The translations under genes and the position numbers were made by a program. DNA of 64,000 nt from an uncultured Alphaproteobacteria bacterium (GTDB lineage: Bacteria > Pseudomonadota > Alphaproteobacteria > Rhizobiales > Aestuariivirgaceae): the NCBI GenBank assembly GCA_937873445.1, contig CALMWF010000026.1, forward strand, positions 45,628-109,627. The letters run 5' to 3'. This document shows, one piece after another, positions 1 through 11,013 of the stretch; the stretch's first letter is position 1; each line of letters opens with the position of its first letter. Below the pieces are notes generated by a model. That model had not been told where the DNA came from. It saw only the letters and a list, made by a program, of their open reading frames with translations, and did no database searches.

Positions 1-760
1 CTTCGCCCTTGATGATCTTGCGCGCCAGGCCCTCGGCAATGGCGGTCTTGCCCACGCCGGGGTCGCCGACGAAGAGCGGATTGTTCTTCTGCCTGCGGCA
101 CAGAATCTGGATGGTGCGGTTGACCTCGGACTCGCGCCCGATCAGCGGATCGATCTTGCCGTCAGCCGCCTTCTTGTTGAGATCGATGCAATAGGCTTCA
201 AGCGCCGATTGGCTGTCCTTGCGGGAACGGCTGCCGCCGCCCTCCTCATTGTTGCGGCTTTCCTCCTCGCTGGGCCGGTCCGGCTCGACGCCGCGCGGGG
301 TGCGGCTGTCGGACATGCCGGGGCGCTTGGCAATACCATGGGAGATGTAGTTGACCGCGTCGTAACGGGTCATGTCCTGCTCCTGCAGGAAATAGGCGGC
401 GTGGCTTTCACGCTCGGCGAAGATGGCCACCAGTACATTGGCGCCGGTCACCTCCTCGCGGCCCGAGGACTGAACGTGAATGACGGCACGCTGGATGACG
501 CGCTGGAAACCGGCGGTGGGCTTGGCCTCGCGCTCGTCATGGGTGACGAGATTGTGCAGTTCATTGTCGATGTAGTTCAGGATGGTGCGGCGCAATTCGT
601 CCACGTCCACCGCACAGGCGCGCATCACCGCCACCGCATCCTTGTCCTCGGTGAGCGACAGCAGCAGATGTTCCAGCGTGGCATATTCCTGGCGCCGCTC
701 ATTGGCCAGAGCGAGCGCGCGGTGAAGCGCCTTCTCAAGGCTGCGGGAAAAGGTGGGCAC
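1..760 (-). CDS. clpA: ATP-dependent Clp protease ATP-binding subunit ClpA (N-terminal part, runs off window)
   Basis: AAA+ unfoldase that feeds substrates to ClpP and takes N-degron substrates from ClpS. About 253 codons are visible: the Clp N domain (roughly residues 1-145, with a [11 protein letters not shown] helix), an acidic Glu/Ser/Arg-rich linker, then the start of the first AAA+ module with Walker A GDPGVGKT at bases 43-66. The remainder lies left of the window. I chose a GTG start at 758-760 because AGGAG sits 7 nt upstream and the resulting start ([12 protein letters not shown]) is typical of alphaproteobacterial ClpA. An in-frame GTG at 766 is an alternative but is too close to AGGAG. 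clpS lies 129 bp upstream on the same strand, as is usual. Confidence 0.95.
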   Translation of the reverse strand, partial: MPTFSRSLEKALHRALALANERRQEYATLEHLLLSLTEDKDAVAVMRACAVDVDELRRTILNYIDNELHNLVTHDEREAKPTAGFQRVIQRAVIHVQSSGREEVTGANVLVAIFAERESHAAYFLQEQDMTRYDAVNYISHGIAKRPGMSDSRTPRGVEPDRPSEEESRNNEEGGGSRSRKDSQSALEAYCIDLNKKAADGKIDPLIGRESEVNRTIQILCRRQKNNPLFVGDPGVGKTAIAEGLARKIIKGE

Positions 761-814
761 GGGCACACTCCTGTTCAGACCGGCAGCAGTGCCGACCGCA
801 AGTTAAGATTACTG

Positions 815-826
815 ATATATATAGGG
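815..826 (-). promoter_or_regulatory. possible -10 region of clpA promoter
   Basis: A run of alternating T and A (TATATATA on the minus strand) lies about 55-65 bp upstream of the clpA GTG in the clpS-clpA gap. It is the only AT-rich stretch in that gap, so it is the best candidate for a separate clpA promoter. I could not define a matching -35 with confidence. Confidence 0.3.
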
Positions 827-888
827 CGAAATTCTGGCTTTGCGAGGGGCGGATTTGACGGCACGGACGGGGTGGGCGGTGCGCCGCC

Positions 889-1212
889 TCACTCCTTCTC
901 CATGGTGCATTGCAGTGGATGCTGGTGACGGCGGGCAAAATCCATAACCTGGGTCACCTTGGTCTCGGCCACCTCAAAGGTGTAGACCCCGCACAGGCCA
1001 ACCCCCTTCTGATGAACATGGAGCATGATGCGGGTGGCGTCCTCGCGGTTCTTGGCAAAGAAGCGTTCCAGCACCTGCACCACGAATTCCATGGGCGTGT
1101 AGTCATCGTTGAGCAGAAGCACCTTGTAGAGCGAAGGCTTCCTGGTCTTCGGCTCGGTGCGGGTGATGACCCCGGTCTGGCCTGCGCCCTTGCTGGAATC
1201 GTGTTTCGGCAT
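889..1212 (-). CDS. clpS: ATP-dependent Clp protease adaptor ClpS
   Basis: 107-residue adaptor that delivers N-degron proteins to ClpA. The ClpS core is complete: [14 protein letters not shown] forms the substrate pocket, followed by VLERFF, the [21 protein letters not shown] segment and the C-terminal helix [16 protein letters not shown]. The first ~25 residues are the basic, variable tail usual for the family. It lies just upstream of clpA on the same strand. A TATATA sequence ends only about 5 nt before the ATG and there is no clear Shine-Dalgarno sequence, so the message may have a very short leader or none; this is inference. Confidence 0.97.
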   Translation of the reverse strand: MPKHDSSKGAGQTGVITRTEPKTRKPSLYKVLLLNDDYTPMEFVVQVLERFFAKNREDATRIMLHVHQKGVGLCGVYTFEVAETKVTQVMDFARRHQHPLQCTMEKE

Positions 1213-1340
1213 GGGGCCTATATAGGGTGCCTTGGCGGGCTTGCGAAGATGGGCAACCCTCGCCCGCTCATTCTGTCATTTTGGCAGGTGGAATGACGAT
1301 TGTTCCCGCGTCTGGCGGGATGGCGGGGCGCGCGGGCTGG

Positions 1341-1382
1341 GGGCGGCGTTAACCCAAATCTGTGGTTAGGGCGGCGTTAACC
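1341..1382. repeat. two 14-bp direct repeats in the clpS / small-ORF intergenic region
   Basis: GGGCGGCGTTAACC occurs at 1341-1354 and again at 1369-1382, 28 bp start to start. Between them is a short inverted GTTAACC/GGTTA element. The region is between divergent genes (clpS minus, small ORF plus), so the repeats could be regulator-binding sites. I recognise no known regulator motif; the TTAA spacing does not fit a CtrA box (TTAA-N7-TTAA). Confidence 0.4.
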
Positions 1383-1446
1383 TCAAAGAGTCACAAAACA
1401 TGCATGGTGGCCGGTGGTGGCTGAGTCAACGGCCTGGGATAAAGAC

Positions 1447-1659
1447 ATGACAGACCAACAGATGGACAGGATTTGCCGATTGGTCGCAGCCGGTGCCCGG
1501 CTGATGATCGGCAAGACCCCCTCCGGCCAGCGCAAGGTCAAGCTGGTGCGCGGCCCCTTCGGCATGCTGACCGAGCGTTACGAACTGGACAGTCAGGAAC
1601 TCGAGATGCTCAAGAGCAAGCTCGACCGGGTGCTGGCGGCAGCCAGATCACCCGTCTGA
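1447..1659 (+). CDS. small hypothetical protein (70 aa)
   Basis: I do not recognise this family. The 70-residue product starts MTDQQMDRICRLVAAGARL, continues with a basic segment GKTPSGQRKVKLVRGPFGM and ends in a charged helix (DSQELEMLKSKLDRVLAAA). No signal peptide or membrane segment is visible. The ATG at 1447 is preferred over an in-frame GTG at 1414 because the extra 11 residues look non-native, but neither has a strong Shine-Dalgarno sequence. It ends 3 nt before the parE stop on the opposite strand. The codon pattern is like a real gene: strong G/C at third positions and conserved-looking amphipathic helices. Confidence 0.6.
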   Translation: MTDQQMDRICRLVAAGARLMIGKTPSGQRKVKLVRGPFGMLTERYELDSQELEMLKSKLDRVLAAARSPV

Positions 1660-1662
1660 AGG

Positions 1663-3708
1663 TCAGATATCCAGCCCGTCGTCACTCACGAATTCGGCCT
1701 TTTCCGAAATAAAGGCAAAGCGTTCTTCCGGCTTGTTGCCCATCAGACGCTCGACGATATGGGCGGTGGCGGCGCGGGCCGCCTCCTCCAGGCTTACCCG
1801 CAGCAGGGTGCGTTTCCGGGGGTCCATGGTGGTTTCCTTCAATTGGGAAGGCAGCATTTCGCCCAGGCCCTTGAAGCGTGAAATCTCCACCTTGCCGCGC
1901 CCGGAAAATTCGGTCTTCAGCAGTTCTTCCTTGTGGGCGTCATTGCGGGCATAGGCCACCTTCGGCCCCTGTGCCAGTTTGTAAAGCGGCGGCACGGCGA
2001 GGTAGAGGTGGCCCTCGTCGATGAGTTTCGGCATCTGGCGATAGAAGAAGGTCATGAGCAGCGAGGCAATGTGGGCGCCGTCCACATCGGCGTCGGTCAT
2101 GATGATGACCTTCTCATAGCGCAGGTCATCCTCGCGGTAGGAAGTGCCGGTGCCTGCCCCCAGGGCCTGCACCAGATCGGAAATCTGCTGGTTGCCGGCC
2201 AGCTTGTCCTTGCCCGCGCTGGCCACGTTCAGGATCTTGCCGCGGAGCGGCAGCACCGCCTGGGTCTGGCGGTCCCGGCCCTGCTTGGCTGAACCGCCGG
2301 CGGAATCGCCTTCGACGATGAACAGTTCCGAGCCTTCAGCCTGGGTGGCGGAACAGTCAGCCAGCTTGCCCGGCAGCCTGAGCTTGCGCACCGCCGTCTT
2401 GCGGCCCACTTCCTTTTCCTGGCGGCGGCGCACCCGCTCTTCGGCGCGGTCGATGATCCATTCCAGCAATTTGTCGGCCTGGGCCGGGTGGCCGGTGAGC
2501 CAGTGGTCAAAGTGATCGCGCACCGCATTGTCGACAATGCGGGCGGCCTCCGGCGTGGCCAGCCGGTCCTTGGTCTGGCCCTGAAATTCCGGCTCGCGGA
2601 TGAACACCGACAGCAGCGCGCCGGACTGCACCATCACATCCTCGGCGGTGATGAGATTGGCGCGCTTGTTGCCCTTGAGTTCGCCATAGGTCTTGAGCGA
2701 GCGCAGCAGCGCCGACCGGAGGCCCAGTTCATGGGTGCCGCCATCGGGGGTGGGAATGGTGTTGCAGTAGGAGGAGAAGAAACCATCCTCGCCGCCGAAC
2801 CAGGCCACCGCCCATTCGACACTGCCGTGACCGCCGTCCTTTTTCACCTTGCCGGCGAAAATCTCATCAACCACGCGGGTGGTGCCGTCGAGGCGTTCTT
2901 CGAGAAAGTCCTTCAGACCGCCGGGGAAATGCAGCACCGCCTTTTCCGGCGTTTCCTTGTCCTTCAGGTGGCGGGCGGCACAGGCCCAGCGGATTTCAAC
3001 CCCGCCGAAGAGATAGGATTTGGAGCGCGCCATCTTGTACAGACGGCTGGCGGAAAACTCGGTCTTGCCCGCGCCGAAAATCTGCGGGTCGGGCCGGAAG
3101 CGCACGGTGGTGCCGCGCCGGTTGGAGACGCGGCCGAGATTTTTCAGCGGCCCCTGGGGCAGGCCGCGCCGGTATTCCTGGCTGTAGAGCTGCTGGCCGC
3201 GCGCCACCTCGACAATGAGATGTTCCGACAGGGCATTCACCACCGACACGCCGACACCATGCAGGCCGCCGGAGGTTTCATAGACCTTGCTGTCGAATTT
3301 GCCGCCCGCGTGCAGCGTGGTCATGATGACCTCGAGGGCCGAGGTGTTCTTGAACTTGGGGTGGTTGTCGACGGGGATGCCGCGGCCATTGTCAGTCACC
3401 GACAGATAGCCGTCATCGTCATAGAGCACCTCGATCCACTGGGCATGGCCCGCCACGGCCTCGTCCATGGCGTTGTCGATCACCTCGGCAAAGAGGTGGT
3501 GAAGCGCCTTCTCGTCGGTGCCGCCGATATACATGCCGGGGCGGCGGCGCACCGGCTCCAGCCCCTCCAGCACCTCGATGGACTGGGCGGTATAACCCTC
3601 CTCGCCCCTGGCGGGCGCGGCGCTGCGGGGTGCGGCCTTGGCCTGCGGCGGAAGATCGCCGAACAGGTCGGCGGCGGGTTTTTTGGCGGATGTGGGGGAC
3701 TTGCTCAT
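1663..3708 (-). CDS. parE: DNA topoisomerase IV subunit B (ParE)
   Basis: 681-residue ATPase subunit of topoisomerase IV, which with ParC decatenates daughter chromosomes. Domain order: GHKL ATPase (EVIDNAMDEAVAGHA, DNGRGIPV, GGLHGVGVSVVNALSE), transducer domain, then TOPRIM with EGDSAGGSAKQGRDR and MTDADVDGAHI, and the C-terminal FKGLGEM segment. Length, and LPLRGKILNVASA followed by QALGAGTG, fit ParE rather than the longer GyrB. Two adjacent ATG codons occur at 3711 and 3708. The second sits 5 nt after GGAAG and is preferred; an in-frame extension to 3984 does not resemble protein and overlaps the divergent homospermidine synthase gene. Confidence 0.95.
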   Translation of the reverse strand: MSKSPTSAKKPAADLFGDLPPQAKAAPRSAAPARGEEGYTAQSIEVLEGLEPVRRRPGMYIGGTDEKALHHLFAEVIDNAMDEAVAGHAQWIEVLYDDDGYLSVTDNGRGIPVDNHPKFKNTSALEVIMTTLHAGGKFDSKVYETSGGLHGVGVSVVNALSEHLIVEVARGQQLYSQEYRRGLPQGPLKNLGRVSNRRGTTVRFRPDPQIFGAGKTEFSASRLYKMARSKSYLFGGVEIRWACAARHLKDKETPEKAVLHFPGGLKDFLEERLDGTTRVVDEIFAGKVKKDGGHGSVEWAVAWFGGEDGFFSSYCNTIPTPDGGTHELGLRSALLRSLKTYGELKGNKRANLITAEDVMVQSGALLSVFIREPEFQGQTKDRLATPEAARIVDNAVRDHFDHWLTGHPAQADKLLEWIIDRAEERVRRRQEKEVGRKTAVRKLRLPGKLADCSATQAEGSELFIVEGDSAGGSAKQGRDRQTQAVLPLRGKILNVASAGKDKLAGNQQISDLVQALGAGTGTSYREDDLRYEKVIIMTDADVDGAHIASLLMTFFYRQMPKLIDEGHLYLAVPPLYKLAQGPKVAYARNDAHKEELLKTEFSGRGKVEISRFKGLGEMLPSQLKETTMDPRKRTLLRVSLEEAARAATAHIVERLMGNKPEERFAFISEKAEFVSDDGLDI

Positions 3709-3885
3709 CATGACTTCCGAATCAATGGCGCGATATTGGCAGAACTGCGCCCCGCCCGCGACCAGTGAGATGGGAGGCGGCGCCGGCAGGAAAAGTGGCG
3801 CCGGGCGATAAAAATAATTTGATTGGCAGCGCATTTCCTCTAAATGCGCGCAGCGATCAACGCTCACCCAAGGAGGTCCAATGAG

Positions 3886-5313
3886 ATGAGCAACTGGCCC
3901 GTGCACGCCCGCTGGAAAGGCCCCATCGTCATCGTCGGTTTTGGCTCCATCGGACGCGGCACCCTGCCGCTCATCTTGCGACACATCGCCTGCGACCGCA
4001 GCCAGATCACCATCATTGATCCTTCCGACCGCAACAAGCCCATCGCCGATGCCGAGGGCCTGCGCTTCATCCAGCAGCCGGTGACGCCCAAGACCTACAA
4101 AAAGGTTCTGAAGCCCCTGCTCTCCGGCCCGGAACCGGGCTTCATCGTCAATCTGTCGGTGGATGTGTCATCGGTGGAGATGATGGCCTTCGCCCGCACC
4201 ATGAAGGCGCTGTACATCGACACGGTCATCGAACCCTGGGAAGGCTTTTATTTCGACGGCAAGAAGGACAATGCCCAGCGCACCAATTATGCGCTGCGCC
4301 AGACCATGCTTGCGCTGAAGCAGAAACTGGGGCCCGGCCCCACGGCGGTGTCGTGCTGCGGCGCCAATCCCGGCATGGTGAGCTGGTTTGTGAAGCAGGC
4401 GCTGATGAACCTGGCTGCCGAACTTGCGCTTGACGTGAAGATGCCGACCACCAGGGACGGCTGGGCCAGGCTGATGAAGCGGCTGGGCGTCAAGGGCATT
4501 CACGTGGCCGAGCGCGACACGCAGCGCGCCAAGACCCCGAAGCCCCTGGGCACTTTCATCAACACCTGGTCGGTGGACGGGTTCATTTCCGAAGGGTTGC
4601 AACCCGCCGAACTGGGCTGGGGCACGCATGAGAAAAAGCTGCCGCCGGAGGGCCGCCGCTTCACCACCGGCTCGAAATGCGCCATCTTTCTGGAGCGGCC
4701 GGGCGCCAATACGCGGGTGCGCTCGTGGGTGCCGGGGGTGGGGCCGCAGTTTGCCTTCCTCGTCACCCACAACGAGGCCATTTCCATTGCCGACTACTAC
4801 ACGGTGTGGAAGGGCAAGACGCCACACTACCGGCCCACCTGCCACTATGCCTATCACCCCTGCGGCGATGCGGTGCTGTCGCTGCATGAAATGTTCGGCG
4901 CGGCCGGCGTGGCCCAGGCGACCAAGCACATTCTGGGGCCGGACGAGATCGTCGACGGCGAGGACATTCTCGGCGTGCTGCTCTATGGCCACAGGCGCAA
5001 CGCCTACTGGTTCGGCTCGCACCTTTCCAACGCTGAAGCCAGGGAACTGGCCCCCCATCAAAACGCCACCGGCCTGCAGGTGACCTCGGCGGTGCTGGCG
5101 GGCATGGTGTGGGCGATGGAAAACCCCAACGCCGGTATTGTCGAGACCGACGAAATGGACCATCTGCGCTGCCTCAGGGTGCAGTCGGACTATCTGGGCG
5201 AAATCAAGGGCGTCTATACCGACTGGACACCGCTTGATAACCGGGGCCAGCTGTTTGCCGAAAAGCTTGACCGCCGCGATCCGTGGCAGTTCAGCAATAT
5301 TCTGGTGCCGTAA
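3886..5313 (+). CDS. hss: homospermidine synthase
   Basis: 475-residue NAD-dependent enzyme that condenses two putrescines (or putrescine and spermidine) to sym-homospermidine, a main polyamine of many alphaproteobacteria. The N-terminal Rossmann segment IVIVGFGSIGRG, IDTVIEPWEGFYFD, the SCCGANPGMVSWFVKQA segment and the later NAGIVETDEMDH segment match the family throughout. AGGAGG lies 9 nt before ATG 3886. ATG 3881 is out of frame and stops at once; the upstream in-frame ATG 3844 precedes the ribosome site and is rejected. It diverges from parE. The next gene on this strand, 58 bp on, is a peptide-binding protein that need not be functionally linked. Confidence 0.95.
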   Translation: MSNWPVHARWKGPIVIVGFGSIGRGTLPLILRHIACDRSQITIIDPSDRNKPIADAEGLRFIQQPVTPKTYKKVLKPLLSGPEPGFIVNLSVDVSSVEMMAFARTMKALYIDTVIEPWEGFYFDGKKDNAQRTNYALRQTMLALKQKLGPGPTAVSCCGANPGMVSWFVKQALMNLAAELALDVKMPTTRDGWARLMKRLGVKGIHVAERDTQRAKTPKPLGTFINTWSVDGFISEGLQPAELGWGTHEKKLPPEGRRFTTGSKCAIFLERPGANTRVRSWVPGVGPQFAFLVTHNEAISIADYYTVWKGKTPHYRPTCHYAYHPCGDAVLSLHEMFGAAGVAQATKHILGPDEIVDGEDILGVLLYGHRRNAYWFGSHLSNAEARELAPHQNATGLQVTSAVLAGMVWAMENPNAGIVETDEMDHLRCLRVQSDYLGEIKGVYTDWTPLDNRGQLFAEKLDRRDPWQFSNILVP

Positions 5314-5331
5314 CCTAAATTCGCCGTCATT

Positions 5332-5374
5332 GCATGGCCGGATCACGCCCTCTGGGTTAGGACTCCGGCCATGC
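5332..5374 (+). promoter_or_regulatory. inverted repeat overlapping the start codon of the solute-binding protein gene
   Basis: GCATGGCCGGA at 5332-5342 and TCCGGCCATGC at 5364-5374 are a perfect 11-bp inverted repeat with a 21-nt loop. The 3' arm contains the ATG at 5371-5373, and the likely Shine-Dalgarno TAGGA (5358-5362) lies in the loop. If the leader folds this way, the start codon is base-paired while the ribosome site stays exposed. No T-run follows, so it is not a terminator for the upstream gene. Confidence 0.5.
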
Positions 5375-7152
5375 GCTCCCTGATTCGACTGCTCCCCATC
5401 GCCCTCACTATTGTTCTGGCCGGCACCGCCCTGGCCGAACCGCGCCACGGCATTGCCATGCATGGCGACCCGGCCCTGCCGCCGGATTTCAAGAGCCTGC
5501 CCTATGTCAATCCGGACGCACCGCAGGGCGGCGCGCTCAGGGTGGCGGTGGTGGGCAGCTTCGACAGCGTCAACCCCTTTCTGCTCAAGGGAACGGCAGC
5601 GCAATTCCTGCGCGCCTATACGTTTGAAAGCCTGATGGGGCGGAACGGGGCCGAGCCCTTCTCGCTCTACGGCCTGCTGGCGGAAAGCATCGACGTGTCG
5701 GACGACCGCCAGACCTTCACCTTCAGGCTCCGGCCGGAGGCAAAGTTCTCCGATGGCTCACCGGTCACGGCGGCGGATGTGGTGTTTTCCATGGAAACGC
5801 TGCGCGACCTGGGCCACCCGAATTTCAAGGACAAATACCGCAAGGTCAGCGCCGTGGAAGCGCCGGATGACCGCACCGTGGTATTTCATCAAATCCTTGG
5901 GGACCGCGAACTGCCGCTCATCGTCGGCCTGATGCCGATCATCTCAAAGGCCTTCTGGCAGGGCAAGGACTTCACCCAGCCGACGCTGACACCGGTCATG
6001 GGTTCCGGCCCCTATATGGTGGGGGCTGTGAAACCGGGTGAGAGCATCACCTTCACCAAGAACCCGAACTATTGGGGCAAGGGCCTGGCCATCAGCCGGG
6101 GGTTGTGGAATTTCGACTCGGTGCGCTTTGATTATTTCCGCGATGCCAACGCAGCCTTCGAGGCCTTCAAAAAGGGCGATATCGACATCCGCATCGAGGG
6201 TGATCCGGGCCGCTGGACGGCGGGATACGACTTCTCCGCCGTGGCGGAAGGAAAGGTGATCAAGGAACTGGTTGCCCAGAAGACGCCTGCCCCCGCCGCC
6301 GGCTTTGCCTTCAACACCAGACGGGCGCTGTTTGCCGATCCCCGGGTGCGCGAGGCGCTGCTGACGGTGTTTGATTTCGAATGGGCCAATGCCAATCTGT
6401 TCGGCGGTGCCTACCGCCGCAGCTATGGCTATTATTCCGGCTCGGCGCTGTCGTCGCGGGGCAAGCCGGTGGATGAGGCCGAGCGCGCCGTGCTGGGGGA
6501 AGCCGTCAATACATTACGCGCCGATTTTGTTGACGGCAGCTATGCCCTGCCGGTGAGCGACGGCACGGGGCGCGACCGCAAGATGCTGAAGAAAGCGGTG
6601 GAGCTGCTGGCCCAGGCGGGCTGGACCATTTCCGGCAATGGCATGGCAAACGCAAAGGGCGAGCCCTTTCATTTCACCATCACCCTCATCAACCGCGATC
6701 AGGAAAAGATCGCGCTCTATTTCCAGCGCCTGCTGAAGCAGATCGGCATTGCTGCCGAGGTGAAGCTGGTGGACGCCACCCAGTTTGCCGCCCTGCTGCG
6801 CACCTATGACTATGACATGGTGCCAGTGACCTGGTTCAACTCGCTGTCGCCGGGCAATGAGCAGAACCAGTATTTCGGTTCGGACGGGCGCGAGCAGCCG
6901 GGCAGCCGCAACTATCCCGGCATTGCCGACAAGGGCGTGGACGCCGCCATTGCCGCCATGCTGGCAGCCAGGGACCGGGCCGGTTTCGAGGCGGCGGTGC
7001 GGGCCGAGGACCGGCTGCTCACTTCCGGTTTCTACATGATCCCGTTTTATGACGCGGGCGGGGCGTGGGTGGCGCGCTGGAGCAGCATCGGCAGGCCCGA
7101 CAGCCAGCCCGACACCGGGTTTGAAATGACCACGCTGTGGCGGGTGCAATAG
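5371..7152 (+). CDS. ABC transporter extracellular solute-binding protein, family 5 (YejA-like)
   Basis: 593-residue periplasmic binding protein for oligopeptides or related solutes. It has a Sec signal peptide (MRSLIRLLPIALTIVLAGTALA, cleavage expected after ALA-E near residue 23). The mature part starts RHGIAMHGDPALPPDF and continues YVNPDAPQGGALRVAVVGSFDS, a signature of the YejA / microcin C-type branch of SBP_bac_5. LRPEAKFSDGSPVTAADVVFS and TPVMGSGPYMV are further family motifs. No permease or ATPase genes of the system (yejB, yejE, yejF) are nearby, so it must be an orphan or work with a distant transporter. The exact ligand cannot be read from the sequence. Confidence 0.9.
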   Translation: MRSLIRLLPIALTIVLAGTALAEPRHGIAMHGDPALPPDFKSLPYVNPDAPQGGALRVAVVGSFDSVNPFLLKGTAAQFLRAYTFESLMGRNGAEPFSLYGLLAESIDVSDDRQTFTFRLRPEAKFSDGSPVTAADVVFSMETLRDLGHPNFKDKYRKVSAVEAPDDRTVVFHQILGDRELPLIVGLMPIISKAFWQGKDFTQPTLTPVMGSGPYMVGAVKPGESITFTKNPNYWGKGLAISRGLWNFDSVRFDYFRDANAAFEAFKKGDIDIRIEGDPGRWTAGYDFSAVAEGKVIKELVAQKTPAPAAGFAFNTRRALFADPRVREALLTVFDFEWANANLFGGAYRRSYGYYSGSALSSRGKPVDEAERAVLGEAVNTLRADFVDGSYALPVSDGTGRDRKMLKKAVELLAQAGWTISGNGMANAKGEPFHFTITLINRDQEKIALYFQRLLKQIGIAAEVKLVDATQFAALLRTYDYDMVPVTWFNSLSPGNEQNQYFGSDGREQPGSRNYPGIADKGVDAAIAAMLAARDRAGFEAAVRAEDRLLTSGFYMIPFYDAGGAWVARWSSIGRPDSQPDTGFEMTTLWRVQ

Positions 7153-7195
7153 GGCGTTATTTCAGTCGTTTAACTGACTTTTCGGATGTTTTGCG

Positions 7196-10674
<3,479 letters not shown>

Positions 10675-10678
<4 letters not shown>

Positions 10679-10950
10679 GAGGCCTTGCCGGGGGTGAAGG
10701 AGAGAATACGGTCGAGCAGCGGCGAGCGCAGATGGTCGGGCACCCGCTCCACCCGCGTGATCCAGGCCAGCATTTCCTGGTCCGGCAGGTCCAGAATGCG
10801 GGCAAAGTCGGCCAGTTCGGCATCACTGAGGGTGGCGAGATGGGCGCTGGCAAAGCCGCCGATGATCAGGTCCATTTCCTTGATGCCGCGGTGACAGGCG
10901 CGCCACAAAAGCCGCTTGCGCGTGACGGTGCTGTCGGGATTGCTGTTCAT
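10675..10950 (-). CDS. sdhE: succinate dehydrogenase assembly factor SdhE (FAD assembly factor 2)
   Basis: 91-residue protein of the SdhE/CptB/SDHAF2 family that assists covalent flavinylation of SdhA. The RKRLLWRACHRGIKEMDLIIGGF segment contains the conserved RGxxE-type flavinylation signature (RGIKEMD, residues ~21-27), followed by LSDAELADFARILDLPDQEMLAWITR. Length and helical content fit the family. ATG 10950 opens the recognisable domain; a longer upstream reading runs antisense to recG and is a shadow. The stop overlaps the mfd start by 4 nt. This sdhE-mfd pair, divergent from recG, is a common alphaproteobacterial order. Confidence 0.93.
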
Positions 10951-11013
10951 GGGCCAAGCGCTTAGCGCGGGCCGGGCTTGCGCCGCAAGCACCGGGCGGC
11001 GAAAATGCCGGTC

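Noticed and set aside
1349..1380. Possible CtrA binding site (TTAA repeats)
   Set aside because: The two TTAA are 28 bp apart, not separated by 7 bp as in TTAA-N7-TTAA.
2488..3768. 426-codon open frame antisense to parE
   Set aside because: No protein features; parE is certain on the other strand.
4168..5604. 478-codon open frame antisense to homospermidine synthase
   Set aside because: Shadow; overlaps a certain gene and lacks a ribosome site.
7153..7195. Terminator between the solute-binding gene and mfd
   Set aside because: TCAGT/ACTGA gives just a 5-bp stem with a weak T-run; too poor to call.
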